Notes: generated by a model not told the origin, from the sequence alone. A DNA stretch of 45,479 bases from Marinobacter bryozoorum (GCF_023156245.1 NZ_JAKZAH010000031.1:1-45479); one strand, 5' to 3'; shown: positions 1 through 10,229, counted from the stretch's first letter. Made by a program: numbers and translations.

Positions 1-38
1 CTTCCGGTTCCGCCGTCGCCGGCGTTCCCTGTCGAAGT

Positions 39-100
39 GGGGCGCATTCTACAGCCCCACCGATTTCTGTCAACGACGTTTTTGAACTTTTTTATGTGGA
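39..100 (-). promoter_or_regulatory. Strong stable-RNA (rRNA-type) promoter reading out of the window
   Basis: Read on the minus strand there is a perfect -35 TTGACA (68-73), a 16-base spacer and a -10 TAGAAT (46-51), followed by a G+C-rich discriminator GCGCCCC (39-45). Upstream lie two A-tracts (about 79-94), as in an UP element. This combination is typical of growth-rate-controlled rRNA or tRNA operon promoters in pseudomonad-like bacteria. Transcription would start near position 39 and leave the window to the left, so the RNA gene itself is not visible. A 7-bp inverted repeat (37-43 with 54-60) overlaps the -10 region. No gene can be supported in 1-169. Confidence 0.7.
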
Positions 101-169
101 TTTCGGTTTGCCGCTATAAGACCGCTGGTTTGGCGACCACATCGGCCAGTTTTCGATCGATCTGGACAA

Positions 170-982
170 TCAACGCTCAACCGGATGGCGGCGTCCCTGA
201 CGGAACAACGAACGTACCGGTCCTGACAGGGTGTAAATCAGGAACGCACTGAACAGCACAGTACCCGGATCCAGGGCCACTACGACAAACATCAGTACTA
301 CAAGCAGGATGGCAGCAAACGGCACCCGTCCACGCATATCCAGGTCCTTGAAACTGTTATAGAGGATATTGGAGACCATCAGCACCCCCGAGCCACCGAC
401 CACCACGATGGTCAGTGCAGTCAGCCACCCTGAGGGCTCCCAGCTGTGGAAGCACCAGACCAGGCCAGCCACCACGGCCGCGGCTGACGGACTTGGCAGC
501 CCCACGAAGTATTTCTTGTCTACCGAGCCGATCTGGGTATTGAACCGGGCCAGACGCAGGGCCGCACCTGCTACGTAGATAAAGGTAATAGCCCAGCCAA
601 CCTGGCCCAGACTGTTGAGAGACCAGAAAAAGGCAACCAGCCCCGGCGCCACGCCAAACGCCACCATATCCGCCAGGCTGTCATACTCCTCACCAAACTT
701 GCTCTGGGTATTGGTCATCCTTGCTACCCGGCCATCCAGGCCGTCCAGCACCATGGAGACAAAAATGGCAATGGCAGCATTGGCAAACATTCCGTTGGCC
801 GCGGAAACGATGGCGTAGAATCCGGAAAACAGCGACGCCGTAGTCAGTGAGTTGGGTAGAAGATAGATACCCCGACGCCTGACCCGGGCTCCTTCGACCA
901 CCTCTTCTTCTTCCACCTCTCCCGGTAGCGTTTCGTCCCGCTCAGTAGCTGCCACTTTCGGGTCGTGCTTTTCGTCGCTCAT
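170..982 (-). CDS. pssA: CDP-diacylglycerol--serine O-phosphatidyltransferase
   Basis: This membrane enzyme makes phosphatidylserine from CDP-diacylglycerol and L-serine, the first committed step to phosphatidylethanolamine. The protein is 270 residues from the ATG at 982. A longer frame upstream is possible but its sequence does not look like protein. The CDP-alcohol phosphatidyltransferase signature is complete: Asp80-Gly81, Asp83-Gly84, Ala87-Arg88, Gly97, Asp101 and Asp105. Several hydrophobic segments follow. The N-terminus (residues 10-30) is acidic and rich in Glu, a variable part of this family. It follows ilvC on the same strand with an apparent terminator between them. The order pssA-ilvC-ilvN-ilvB is the one known from Pseudomonas. 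Confidence 0.93.
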   Translation of the reverse strand: MSDEKHDPKVAATERDETLPGEVEEEEVVEGARVRRRGIYLLPNSLTTASLFSGFYAIVSAANGMFANAAIAIFVSMVLDGLDGRVARMTNTQSKFGEEYDSLADMVAFGVAPGLVAFFWSLNSLGQVGWAITFIYVAGAALRLARFNTQIGSVDKKYFVGLPSPSAAAVVAGLVWCFHSWEPSGWLTALTIVVVGGSGVLMVSNILYNSFKDLDMRGRVPFAAILLVVLMFVVVALDPGTVLFSAFLIYTLSGPVRSLFRQGRRHPVER

Positions 983-1062
983 GTAACCGATTCCGTAATG
1001 GATGAAGTTGTCAGTATACCCCCCAAGGGGCGGCCGCAAAAAATTGGGCAGCCCCTGAACGC

Positions 1063-1085
1063 AAAACGCGGCCACCAGGGCCGCG
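1063..1085 (-). terminator. Probable terminator after ilvC
   Basis: A hairpin with a 7-bp G+C stem (CGCGGCC, loop of five, GGCCGCG; 1067-1085) is followed on the minus strand by TTTT (1063-1066). It sits 30 bases past the ilvC stop codon, between ilvC and pssA. The T-run is short, so termination may be partial. Confidence 0.5.
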
Positions 1086-1114
1086 CTTTGCAAAGGTCAA
1101 TGACTGATCGGGGA

Positions 1115-2143
<1,029 letters not shown>

Positions 2144-2192
2144 CTAGATTTGACCCTGCCATCACAGGGCCTGAATGAAAAACCTGGAACAC

Positions 2193-2684
2193 TCAGAGAC
2201 TGAGCACTTTTTCGCCACGAGCGATCCCGGACACACCCGAGCGCACTACCTCCAGCACACCGGTGGTACCGACAGCCTGGATAAAGGCGTCCAGCTTGTC
2301 GCTTCTGCCCGCCAGTTGCACCGTGTAAACGGTACTGGTTACGTCCACGATCTGGCCCCGGAAGATGTCCACGGTGCGCTTGATCTCGGCCCGTTGGGCA
2401 CCGGTGGCCTTCAGCTTGATGAGCATGAGCTCCCGCTCGATATGGGCGCCCTCGGTCAGATCCACCAGCTTAACCACCTCGATCAGCTTGTTGAGCTGCT
2501 TGGTGATCTGCTCAATGACCTTGTCAGAGCCGGTAGTGGTCACCGTCAGCCGGGACAGGGTCTCATCCTCGGTAGGCGCAACCGTCAGGGTCTCGATGTT
2601 GTAGTTGCGCTGGGAGAACAGCCCGACAACCCGGGACAGGGCCCCCGGCTCGTTTTCCAGCAATACAGAAATGATTCGACGCAT
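2193..2684 (-). CDS. ilvN: Acetolactate synthase small (regulatory) subunit
   Basis: Regulatory subunit of acetohydroxyacid synthase; it activates the large subunit and gives feedback inhibition by valine. I place the start at the ATG at 2684, giving 163 residues beginning MRRIISVLLENEPGAL. That is the usual start of this family; the upstream extension of the frame overlaps ilvB. An ACT domain fills about residues 3-78, followed by the conserved C-terminal ALS_ss_C domain. Only two bases separate the ilvB stop from this start, so the two subunits are translationally linked. Some annotators call this gene ilvH, as the partner resembles IlvI. Confidence 0.95.
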   Translation of the reverse strand: MRRIISVLLENEPGALSRVVGLFSQRNYNIETLTVAPTEDETLSRLTVTTTGSDKVIEQITKQLNKLIEVVKLVDLTEGAHIERELMLIKLKATGAQRAEIKRTVDIFRGQIVDVTSTVYTVQLAGRSDKLDAFIQAVGTTGVLEVVRSGVSGIARGEKVLSL

Positions 2685-2686
2685 GA

Positions 2687-4405
2687 TCACACCCTCTCCG
2701 TCTTGCTGAGCCACATGTCTTTCATGGCACCACGGGCCACCTGCATCGGGTAGACGTGCTCGAACCGGTCCACATAGATGTCCAGGAATACCAGTTTGTC
2801 CTTCATGGCCAGGGCTTCTTTCAGCTTGGGCTCAAGGTCTTCCTTGCGCTCAATACGGATGCCCACGTGACCATAGGCCTCAGCCAGCTTGATGAAGTCC
2901 GGCAGGGATTCCATGTAGGACTGGGAATGACGGGACTCGTAGTTCATGTCCTGCCACTGCTTGACCATGCCCAGCGCCTGGTTATTCAGGTTGATAATCT
3001 TGACGGGCAGGTCGTACTGACTACAGGTAGACAGTTCCTGGATGTTCATCTGGATACTGCCCTCACCGGTGATGCACAGTACCTCATCGTCCGGATAGTT
3101 CAGCTTGACGCCCATGGCCGCCGGAAGGCCAAAGCCCATGGTGCCCAGGCCACCGGAGTTGATCCACCGGTTGGGCTTGTCGAACTTGTAATACTGTGCT
3201 GCAAACATCTGGTGCTGGCCAACATCGGAGGTCACATAGGCCTCGCCATTGGTCAGCCGGTGCAGCATCTCGATCACTTCCTGCGGCTTGATGGCCTCAT
3301 CACTGGTTTCATAGCGCATGCCGTGGAAGGCACGCCAGTCGTCAATCTGCTTCCACCAGGACTTGAGGGCATCGGCGTCCGGATCCTGCCTGGCCTCCTT
3401 GACCATGCCGATCATCTCACGCAGCACCGCATCCACCGGACCGACAATAGGTACGTCCGCCTCTACCGTCTTGGAGATCGAGGCCGGATCAATGTCGATA
3501 TGGATGATGCGTGCCCCGGGACAGAACTTCTCGGTGGCATTGGTGACCCGGTCATCGAATCGGGCGCCCACCGCAAGGATCAGGTCCGAGTGGTGCATGG
3601 CCATATTGGACTCATAGGTGCCATGCATACCCAGCCAGCCCAGGTGCTGCTTGTCAGATGCCGGATAGCAACCGATCCCCATCAGGGTATTGGTAATCGG
3701 GTAGCCCAGGGTCCGGGTCAGCTCGGTGAGCTGCTCGGTGGCCTTGCCCAGGATGACCCCGCCACCGGCGTAGATAATGGGTCGCTTGGCGGCCAGCAAC
3801 ATGTCCACGGCCTTGCGGATCTGGCCGGTGTGGCCACGGACCGCCGGGTTATAGGAACGCAGCTTGACCTTGTTCGGGAAGGCATACTCGTAACGCTCGT
3901 TCGGCGTGGTCATATCCTTGGGGATATCCACCACCACCGGGCCAGGACGGCCGGTTGAAGCAATGTAGTAAGCCTTGCGGATAATTTCGGGAATCTCCTC
4001 CGGGTGACGCACAGACAGGTTGTGCTTCACTACCGGGCGTGAGACGCCGATCATGTCCGTTTCCTGGAAGGCGTCTTCACCGATCAGGGTAGACGCTACC
4101 TGTCCGCACAGAACCACCATGGGAATGGAATCCATAAAGGCGGTGGCAATGCCGGTAATTGTGTTGGTGGCTCCAGGACCCGAGGTCACCAGTACGGTAC
4201 CTGGTTTACCGGATGCGCGGGCGTAGCCGTCGGCCATGTGGACCGCCGCCTGCTCGTGGCGCACCAGGATGTGCTTGACTTTGTCCTGCCTGAACAGCGC
4301 ATCATAGATATGAAGCGCTGCACCACCGGGATAGCCATAGATGTACTCTATACCCTCATCCTGCAAGGAGCGGATGAGCATATCGGCACCAGACAATAAC
4401 TCCAC
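2687..4405 (-). CDS. ilvB: Acetolactate synthase large (catalytic) subunit
   Basis: Thiamine diphosphate and FAD enzyme that condenses pyruvate with pyruvate or 2-ketobutyrate, the first common step of branched-chain amino acid synthesis. It has 572 residues and starts with GTG at 4405; the sequence [10 protein letters not shown] matches the family start, and AGAGGG lies about ten bases upstream. Glu51, the cofactor-activating glutamate, is in [18 protein letters not shown]. The thiamine diphosphate motif runs from [12 protein letters not shown] to NLNN near residues 440-470; the usual GDG is GEG here, which I also recall from Pseudomonas. It is the first gene of ilvB-ilvN-ilvC. Also called ilvI or ilvG in other annotations. 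Confidence 0.96.
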   Translation of the reverse strand: MELLSGADMLIRSLQDEGIEYIYGYPGGAALHIYDALFRQDKVKHILVRHEQAAVHMADGYARASGKPGTVLVTSGPGATNTITGIATAFMDSIPMVVLCGQVASTLIGEDAFQETDMIGVSRPVVKHNLSVRHPEEIPEIIRKAYYIASTGRPGPVVVDIPKDMTTPNERYEYAFPNKVKLRSYNPAVRGHTGQIRKAVDMLLAAKRPIIYAGGGVILGKATEQLTELTRTLGYPITNTLMGIGCYPASDKQHLGWLGMHGTYESNMAMHHSDLILAVGARFDDRVTNATEKFCPGARIIHIDIDPASISKTVEADVPIVGPVDAVLREMIGMVKEARQDPDADALKSWWKQIDDWRAFHGMRYETSDEAIKPQEVIEMLHRLTNGEAYVTSDVGQHQMFAAQYYKFDKPNRWINSGGLGTMGFGLPAAMGVKLNYPDDEVLCITGEGSIQMNIQELSTCSQYDLPVKIINLNNQALGMVKQWQDMNYESRHSQSYMESLPDFIKLAEAYGHVGIRIERKEDLEPKLKEALAMKDKLVFLDIYVDRFEHVYPMQVARGAMKDMWLSKTERV

Positions 4406-4957
4406 GTGATTTACCCTCTATAAACGAGTGAATGTTACGGGAATCCTCCCGAATTGCCTGGATGCCCCGTGCCATGCCTCTTTTGAAGGCCGGCCTGGGC
4501 GTTCCGCCACACCATGTCTGACAGAGGTTGTCTCCTGGACAGCCCGGCTCCTGAGGGTTCCGGAACAGGGCCAGTCAACGGGTTGCCAGGATATAAGCGC
4601 TTTGCTGATACAAAAAGGCAACCGCCTGCACCCGGGGTACAGGAAGTACAGTGTGGTATTCAACGGGGGTTACTGCTCGGGATTGCCTGCCGTATTGACC
4701 CCTGCTTTCAGGCAACCTGTAATTTTGACAGCGGGAATGTATCTGTCAATAGAAATGGTGCCGTTACCCCCTCAAACTGGAAAAAAGCTGCAATTCCTGC
4801 CCCGGAACCCGGTCCCGTCCCTGGGTGCCTGCTGGTTCACACATTCGGCGCCGAACCGGGAAAACCTTTGCCCACCATGGCATGATTCGCTTTAATGAAC
4901 GGGTTATAGTCGGTCAGACGTGGCCGGCCCGCCAGTTTTACCTCAAGGACTTCAGAC
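4406..4957. other. Divergent intergenic region ilvB / DUF4124 gene
   Basis: No convincing gene is seen in this 552-base stretch. It must hold the promoters of both flanking genes. On the plus strand TTGACC (4695-4700), 17 bases, TGTAAT (4718-4723) is a good sigma-70 match. An inverted repeat TTGACAG (4725-4731) and CTGTCAA (4743-4749) puts two -35-like hexamers facing each other, and the minus-strand copy could serve ilvB. A perfect 10-bp palindrome GTTCCGGAAC is at 4557-4566. I see no leader peptide rich in Ile, Val or Leu codons that would indicate classical attenuation. Confidence 0.5.
4695..4723 (+). promoter_or_regulatory. Candidate sigma-70 promoter upstream of DUF4124 gene
   Basis: TTGACC, a 17-base spacer and TGTAAT (five of six matches at both boxes). 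It is about 235 bases before the DUF4124 start, so the transcript would have a long leader or include a small RNA. A second, weaker set (TTGCCC, 17 bases, TTTAAT) lies nearer the gene at about 4868-4896. Confidence 0.4.
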
Positions 4958-5422
4958 ATGACTCGACGCCTTATTTTGGTCACCCTGCTAGCGCTGCTCG
5001 CCCCCTCCCTGAGCACAGCCGATTCGGTGTACCGATGGACTGACGAGAATGGCGTGGTGCACTTTGGCGACCGGGAGCCGGTAGGTCGCGCGGCAGACCG
5101 CGTCAACGTCCGCTCAGGCACTGCCACCAGCAGCCCGCAACGCAAGTCACCCCAGGAACAGCTAAAAGCGCTGGATGAGCGACAGGCCGACAGGGAGCGC
5201 AACGAAAAGGAAACCGCAGTTGAGGAAGCCCGCCGCAAGCAGCGGCAAGCCCGTTGTGACGCTGCCCGGGCAAACCTGCAGGCGGTCAACAGCAACGCCC
5301 GTGTCCGCGTGATAGGTGCCGACGGCGAGCAGCGTTACCTCACACCGGAAGAAATCCAGGAAAAACGCGCCGAGTTCGAAGCCATTGTCGAGGAAACCTG
5401 CGACGGCGGCTCCGAATCCTGA
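4958..5422 (+). CDS. Secreted DUF4124-domain protein
   Basis: A 154-residue protein with an N-terminal signal peptide (MTRRLILVTLLALLAPSLS, probable cleavage near residue 21). It then carries a DUF4124 domain recognised by YRWTDENGVVHFGDREP. The C-terminal half is highly charged and probably a coiled coil (about residues 60-100), with two cysteines (in QARCDAARAN and EETCDGG) that could pair in the periplasm. The function of DUF4124 is unknown; such proteins are common as periplasmic single-domain proteins in proteobacteria. A DUF4124 gene next to ilvB is also found in Pseudomonas. It ends in a strong terminator shared with clpB. Confidence 0.85.
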   Translation: MTRRLILVTLLALLAPSLSTADSVYRWTDENGVVHFGDREPVGRAADRVNVRSGTATSSPQRKSPQEQLKALDERQADRERNEKETAVEEARRKQRQARCDAARANLQAVNSNARVRVIGADGEQRYLTPEEIQEKRAEFEAIVEETCDGGSES

Positions 5423-5449
5423 ACCAACCCGCGCCGTCTATCCGGCCAC

Positions 5450-5482
5450 AAAAAACGGGAGCCCGGAAGCTCCCGTTTTTTT
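5450..5482. terminator. Bidirectional rho-independent terminator
   Basis: A hairpin AAAAAACGGGAGC (5450-5462), loop of six, GCTCCCG followed by seven T (5469-5482). The A-run on one side and T-run on the other make it work for both the DUF4124 gene (ends 5422) and clpB (ends 5500). Confidence 0.9.
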
Positions 5483-5499
5483 GTGACGCCCCGCCCGGG

Positions 5500-8076
5500 T
5501 CAAGCCTTGGTGAACACCAACTGGTGATCCTGAACACTACCGCGAATCACGTCGCCGGAGACGAACTCGCCCTGCAGCAGCTTCTGGGCCAGCGGGTTCT
5601 CGATCATCCTCTGGATCGCTCGCTTCAGCGGCCGTGCACCGTAGACCGGATCGTAGCCAACTTCCGCCAGTAACTCCATGGCGTCCTCGTCGAGCTCCAG
5701 CCTCATATCCTGTTCCTTCAGGCGCTTGCTGAGCGACTGGATCTGGATGCTGGCAATGCCGCGAATCTGGCCCTCCGCCAACGGATGGAACACCACCACT
5801 TCGTCAACCCGGTTGATGAACTCGGGACGGAAATGGGTACCCACCACCTCCATGACAGCACCCTTCATGGCCTCGTAGTTCTCCTCACCCGCCTTCTGCT
5901 GGATGATGTCGGAACCCAGGTTCGAGGTCATCACAATCACCGTATTCCGGAAGTCCACGGTACGGCCCTGACCATCGGTAAGGCGGCCATCGTCGAGGAC
6001 CTGCAGCAGGACGTTGAAGACGTCCGGGTGCGCCTTTTCAACCTCATCCAGTAACAGCACCGAGTATGGCCGGCGACGAACGGATTCGGTCAGGTAGCCA
6101 CCCTCCTCATAACCGACATAGCCCGGAGGTGCGCCGATCAGGCGCGCGACGGAGTGTTTCTCCATGAACTCGGACATGTCGATACGCACCATGGCTTCCT
6201 CGGTGTCAAAGAGGAAAGACGCCAGCGATTTACACAGCTCGGTCTTGCCCACACCCGTCGGCCCCAGGAACAGGAACGAGCCATTTGGCCGGTTGGGGTC
6301 TGACAGCCCGGCACGGGAACGGCGCACCGCATTGGCGACCGCTTCGACAGCCTCATCCTGGCCGATAACCCGCTCATGGAGGGCCTCTTCCATGCGCATC
6401 AGCTTGTCCCGCTCACCTTCAAGCATCTTGGATACCGGGATACCGGTCCACTTGGCCACCACCTCGGCGATTTCCTCGTCGGTGACCCGGTTGCGCAGCA
6501 GCCTCATTTCCATCATCTCGGCCTGGCTGGCCATGTCCAGCTGACGCTCCAGCTCGGGAATCGTGCCGTACTGCAGCTCGGACATCTTGCCCAGGTCCCC
6601 TGCCCGGCGGGCGTTCTCCAGGTCGATCCGTGCCTGCTCCAGCTGGCTCTTGATCTTCTGTGACCCGTGCAGCGCTGCTTTCTCGGTATTCCAGACCTCT
6701 TCGAGGTCGGCGTATTCCCGCTCGACACCGGTGATGACGTCGGACAACTCCTGCAGACGCTTTTTCGACGCTGCATCGCTCTCCTTCTTGAGGGCTTCCC
6801 GCTCAATCTTGAGCTGGATCAGCCTCCGCTCAAGGCGGTCCAGGGCTTCTGGCTTGGAGTCCATCTCCATGCGGATCTGACTCGCTGCCTCGTCCACCAG
6901 GTCAATGGCCTTGTCCGGTAACTGGCGGTCTGCAATGTAGCGGTGGGACAGCTTGGCCGCCGCAATAATGGCACCGTCGGTGACCTCTACACCGTGGTGA
7001 ACTTCATAGCGCTCCTTCAGGCCACGGAGAATGGCAATGGTGTCTTCCTCTGAGGGCTCGCTGACCAGCACTTTCTGGAAGCGACGTTCCAGGGCCGCAT
7101 CTTTCTCGATGTTTTCCCGGTATTCGTCCAGGGTGGTGGCACCCACGCAGTGAAGCTCGCCACGGGCCAGGGCGGGCTTGAGCATGTTGCCCGCATCCAT
7201 GGAGCCCTCTGCCTTGCCCGCACCCACCATGGTGTGGATCTCGTCGATAAACAGGATGATCTGGCCTTCCTGCTTGGACAGCTCGTTGAGCACAGCCTTC
7301 AGGCGCTCTTCGAACTCACCGCGGAACTTGGCACCGGCAATCAGGGAACCCATATCCAGGGACAGCACCTTCTTGTCCTTCAGGCCGTCCGGCACTTCGC
7401 CATTAACGATGCGCTGGGCAAGGCCTTCCACGATGGCGGTCTTGCCGACACCGGGTTCACCGATCAGAACCGGGTTGTTCTTGCGGCGACGCTGCAGGAC
7501 CTGGATGGTGCGGCGGATTTCATCATCCCGTCCGATCACCGGGTCCAGCTTGCCAGCCTCGGCCCGCTCGGTAAGGTCGATCGTGTATTTCGAAAGGGCC
7601 TGGCGATTTTCCTCGGCGCCGGCATCGTTGACGGCCTCGCCACCACGAACCTCGTCGATAGCCTTCTCCAGGTTTTCCTTGGAGACGCCCTGCTCCTTCA
7701 GTACGCGACCAAGGGTGCCCCGACTGTCCAGCGCCGCCAGCAGCATCAACTCGCTGGATATGAACTGGTCGCCACGCTGCTGGGCCAGCTTGTCAGCCAG
7801 GTTGAACAGGCGCCCCATATCATTGGACATGGAGACATCACCGGCAGAGCCCTTCACTTCCGGAAGGTTTTCGATTTCCCGGGCGATAGCCTGCCGAACA
7901 CGGCCTGGCTCGGCGCCCGCCTGCTTCAGCAGCGGCTTGATAGAGCTGCCTTCCTGGTCCAGCAGCACCTGCATGAGGTGCACAGGCTCAATGAAATTGT
8001 GATCCTTGCCAACCGCAAGGGATTGGGCATCCGCAAGGGCGGTCTGCAGTCGGCTGGTCAGTTTATCGATTCGCAT
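5500..8076 (-). CDS. clpB: ATP-dependent chaperone ClpB (protein disaggregase)
   Basis: Hexameric AAA+ disaggregase that works with DnaK/DnaJ/GrpE to recover aggregated proteins after heat stress. It is 858 residues, the normal length. The N-terminal Clp_N double repeat covers about residues 1-145. The first AAA+ module has Walker A GEPGVGKT (206-213) and Walker B in [11 protein letters not shown]. The coiled-coil middle domain with a central [21 protein letters not shown] helix follows at about residues 405-525. The second AAA+ module has Walker A GPTGVGKT (near 605) and Walker [13 protein letters not shown] sigma-32-type promoter lies upstream. Downstream it converges on the DUF4124 gene through a shared terminator. 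Confidence 0.97.
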   Translation of the reverse strand: MRIDKLTSRLQTALADAQSLAVGKDHNFIEPVHLMQVLLDQEGSSIKPLLKQAGAEPGRVRQAIAREIENLPEVKGSAGDVSMSNDMGRLFNLADKLAQQRGDQFISSELMLLAALDSRGTLGRVLKEQGVSKENLEKAIDEVRGGEAVNDAGAEENRQALSKYTIDLTERAEAGKLDPVIGRDDEIRRTIQVLQRRRKNNPVLIGEPGVGKTAIVEGLAQRIVNGEVPDGLKDKKVLSLDMGSLIAGAKFRGEFEERLKAVLNELSKQEGQIILFIDEIHTMVGAGKAEGSMDAGNMLKPALARGELHCVGATTLDEYRENIEKDAALERRFQKVLVSEPSEEDTIAILRGLKERYEVHHGVEVTDGAIIAAAKLSHRYIADRQLPDKAIDLVDEAASQIRMEMDSKPEALDRLERRLIQLKIEREALKKESDAASKKRLQELSDVITGVEREYADLEEVWNTEKAALHGSQKIKSQLEQARIDLENARRAGDLGKMSELQYGTIPELERQLDMASQAEMMEMRLLRNRVTDEEIAEVVAKWTGIPVSKMLEGERDKLMRMEEALHERVIGQDEAVEAVANAVRRSRAGLSDPNRPNGSFLFLGPTGVGKTELCKSLASFLFDTEEAMVRIDMSEFMEKHSVARLIGAPPGYVGYEEGGYLTESVRRRPYSVLLLDEVEKAHPDVFNVLLQVLDDGRLTDGQGRTVDFRNTVIVMTSNLGSDIIQQKAGEENYEAMKGAVMEVVGTHFRPEFINRVDEVVVFHPLAEGQIRGIASIQIQSLSKRLKEQDMRLELDEDAMELLAEVGYDPVYGARPLKRAIQRMIENPLAQKLLQGEFVSGDVIRGSVQDHQLVFTKA

Positions 8077-8105
8077 GTTTTATAGTCCCCGATTCAATGT
8101 CCGGA

Positions 8106-8137
8106 TGTCGCAACCCTTCAGGGGTTAACCGGCGACA
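8106..8137 (-). other. Hairpin in the clpB 5' untranslated region
   Basis: TGTCGC (8106-8111) pairs with GCGACA (8132-8137) and AACCC (8112-8116) with GGGTT (8122-8126) around a five-base loop, with a five-base bulge on one side. It lies 30 to 60 bases before the clpB start codon inside the expected heat-shock transcript. No T-run follows, so it is not a terminator. Confidence 0.5.
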
Positions 8138-8158
8138 ATCCTGTTTGCGTTGACATTG

Positions 8159-8195
8159 AATGTAGGGGCTGGTTGACGGACTTCAAGGTAGGAGA
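8159..8195 (-). promoter_or_regulatory. Heat-shock (sigma-32, RpoH) promoter of clpB
   Basis: On the minus strand the -35 box CTTGAA (8182-8187) is preceded by TCTCCTAC, matching the extended sigma-32 -35 consensus. After 13 bases comes CCCCTACATT (8159-8168), close to the -10 consensus CCCCATNT. Transcription would start about 75 bases before the clpB ATG at 8076. clpB is a classical RpoH target. Confidence 0.75.
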
Positions 8196-8262
8196 GCAAG
8201 AAAGTGTCAGAAAATTGACGGACGTCATCTGAAAAGGGCCGGGTGACGGCAAACGCGGGGGG

Positions 8263-9006
8263 TCAGCTGTTCAGCCAGATACAACTGGCCATTCGCCCGG
8301 TCTGTCCATCCCGGCGGTAGGAGAAGAAGCGTTCCGACTCGGTAACGGTACAGAACCCGCCCCCGAAGATACGGGTCACCCCGAGGCGCCCCAACCGGAA
8401 CCGGGCCAGTCCGTAGATATCCGCCAGAAAATGGCCGGGCCGCTGTGGCGACATGGTGAAAAAGCGGTCCGCTTCGCGGCTGTCTGCCAGAAACTGCTCC
8501 CGCACTTCCGGCCCCACTTCGAACTGCTCCGGCCCGATCGCCGGCCCAAGCCAGGCCATGACCTCGCGGGATTCAGGAAACATTCGAACCGTGTTTTCCA
8601 GAACGCCATCAGCAAGGCCACGCCAGCCGGCATGGGCGGCCGCCACGCGGGTACCAGCCTGTTCACAGAAAAGTACTGGCAGGCAGTCTGCGGTCAGAAT
8701 AGCGCAGACCTGCCCGGGGGCACTGGTCACCGCGGCATCGGCCATTTGATCACTGCCAGGCAGCAGGACTACATCCTTGCCATGCACCTGCTGGAGCCAG
8801 TGAAAGTTTTCGGGTTCCAGGTGGGCCCAGTGGGCCACTCGCCGACGATTCTCCAGCACATCTCCGTGGTTATCACCCACATGGTCACCCAGGTTCAGTG
8901 ACTCCCAGGGGCCAGAGCTCACCCCACCGGTCCGGGTCGTGCACAGGGCCTGCACACCGGACGGCGCGGGCCAGTCCGGATGCAATAGCGGCAGATCAGA
9001 ACTCAC
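8263..9006 (-). CDS. pgeF: Peptidoglycan editing factor / purine nucleoside phosphorylase family (YfiH, laccase-domain)
   Basis: Cytoplasmic Cu-oxidase_4 family protein. Members are reported as purine nucleoside phosphorylases or deaminases, and E. coli YfiH prevents wrong amino acids in peptidoglycan precursors. Starting at GTG 9006 the protein has 247 residues (VSSDLPLLHPDWPAP), close to the 243 of E. coli YfiH. An ATG 17 codons earlier lies deep inside rluD and is less likely. The metal-site residues of the family are seen as His75 (QQVHGKD), Cys108 (TADCLPVLF) and His125 (AAAHAGWRG). The start overlaps the last 11 bases of rluD, so the two are an operon. Confidence 0.9.
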   Translation of the reverse strand: MSSDLPLLHPDWPAPSGVQALCTTRTGGVSSGPWESLNLGDHVGDNHGDVLENRRRVAHWAHLEPENFHWLQQVHGKDVVLLPGSDQMADAAVTSAPGQVCAILTADCLPVLFCEQAGTRVAAAHAGWRGLADGVLENTVRMFPESREVMAWLGPAIGPEQFEVGPEVREQFLADSREADRFFTMSPQRPGHFLADIYGLARFRLGRLGVTRIFGGGFCTVTESERFFSYRRDGQTGRMASCIWLNS

Positions 9007-9973
9007 GGCTTTCCAGCTCCCGGGCGTGCTTGCGCAGCGCGGCCAGCAGGTTTTCAAAGTCTTCCGGCAGGGGCACCTCCCAGCTCAGGGTTTCACCGGT
9101 TGCCGGATGCTCCAGGGTCAGTTGGCGGGCGTGCAGGGCCTGGCGCTGAAACGCCGCCAGGACCTCTCTGAGTTCATCGGTGGTTCCTTTTGGCAGCCTC
9201 AGCCGACCACCGTATAGCGGATCCCCCACCAGCGGATGGCGCACATGGGCCATGTGAACCCGTATCTGATGGGTGCGGCCGCTCTCCAGCTTGCAGCGAA
9301 CGTGGGTATGGGCGGCGAATCGTTCCACCAGCCGGTAATGGGTCACCGCCGGCTTTCCGGTAGGTACCACGGCCATCTTCTTGCGCTCCCTGGGGTGACG
9401 CCCGATAGGCGCGTCCACCGTAGCCCCGCCCGTCAGCTCGCCCACCACCACGGCTTCGTATTCCCGGCCCATGGTGCGGGTTTGCAGCTGGTCCACCAGC
9501 GAGGTGTGCGCAATCAGGCTACGGGCCACCACCATAATGCCGGAGGTGTCCTTGTCCAGCCGGTGTACGATGCCCGCCCGGGGCAGGTTTTCAACCTCCG
9601 GTGCATAGTTCAGCAATGCGTTGACCAGGGTCCCGTCCGCATGGCCGGCGGCCGGATGGACCACCAGACCCGCCGGTTTGTTGATGACCAGCAGGTGCTC
9701 GTCTTCGTAGACCACATCCAGTTCAATGGACTGGGCCTGCCATTCCACCTGGACTTCGGGCTCCGCATCCAGTGCGATGCGGTCGCCCATCATAACCTTG
9801 TCCCGAGGCTTGCACTGCTTGCCATTAAGCGTCAGGTTGCAGCCCTTGATCCACCCCTGCAGGCGGGAGCGGGAGTGCTCTGGCATCAGCTCAGCCACGG
9901 CCTGGTCCAGGCGACGATCAGAGAGTTCGTGAGGCACCTCGAAAGACGCTTGTATTCGGGAATGTTCGGTCAT
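8996..9973 (-). CDS. rluD: 23S rRNA pseudouridine synthase RluD
   Basis: It converts uridines 1911, 1915 and 1917 (E. coli numbering) in helix 69 of 23S rRNA to pseudouridine, needed for normal ribosome assembly. It has 325 residues. An S4 RNA-binding domain fills about residues 18-75 (RRLDQAVAEL to GKQCKPRDKV). The RluA-type catalytic domain follows, with the nucleophilic Asp140 in GIVHRLDKDTSG and the conserved ESGRTHQIRVH motif near residue 230. It is divergent from bamD, as in many gammaproteobacteria, and is followed by pgeF. Confidence 0.95.
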   Translation of the reverse strand: MTEHSRIQASFEVPHELSDRRLDQAVAELMPEHSRSRLQGWIKGCNLTLNGKQCKPRDKVMMGDRIALDAEPEVQVEWQAQSIELDVVYEDEHLLVINKPAGLVVHPAAGHADGTLVNALLNYAPEVENLPRAGIVHRLDKDTSGIMVVARSLIAHTSLVDQLQTRTMGREYEAVVVGELTGGATVDAPIGRHPRERKKMAVVPTGKPAVTHYRLVERFAAHTHVRCKLESGRTHQIRVHMAHVRHPLVGDPLYGGRLRLPKGTTDELREVLAAFQRQALHARQLTLEHPATGETLSWEVPLPEDFENLLAALRKHARELESREF

Positions 9974-10071
9974 ACTGGCCCCGGGCCGTTACGGGCGCTG
10001 AAACATCATCGAAACCGGCATGGGTTGCCATGGTTTGCGCGCACCTGGTGAATAGTCAGTCTGGCACTGTA

Positions 10072-10109
10072 TTATCAAGCCATGTTATCAAGCCATGCCC
10101 CTCGGGCAT
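10072..10109. repeat. Perfect 13-bp tandem duplication and hairpin upstream of bamD
   Basis: TTATCAAGCCATG occurs twice with no spacer (10072-10084 and 10085-10097). The second copy runs into a small hairpin ATGCCC-CTC-GGGCAT (10095-10109). It sits in the rluD/bamD divergent region, upstream of the likely bamD promoter. Confidence 0.8.
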
Positions 10110-10141
10110 TGGCCTGTTTACCTCATGTTCAGCTTAAACAC

Positions 10142-10170
10142 TGCACAATGGCAAACAAGGTCGTTACAAT
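10142..10170 (+). promoter_or_regulatory. Candidate bamD promoter
   Basis: TGCACA, a 17-base spacer and TACAAT (10165-10170). Four of six bases match at the -35 and five of six at the -10. It would start transcription around 10177, about 50 bases before the bamD ATG. Confidence 0.35.
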
Positions 10171-10181
10171 GGCCAACTTCC

Positions 10182-10199
10182 GTTATCCGTAAGGATAAC
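10182..10199. promoter_or_regulatory. Inverted repeat in the bamD leader
   Basis: GTTATCC, four-base loop GTAA, GGATAAC: a perfect 7-bp stem. It is 30 bases before the bamD start and directly after the predicted transcription start, so it could be a leader hairpin or an operator. Its role is not known to me. Confidence 0.45.
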
Positions 10200-10229
10200 C
10201 GGTAATCAGTCATTATACGGGATTCAGGC

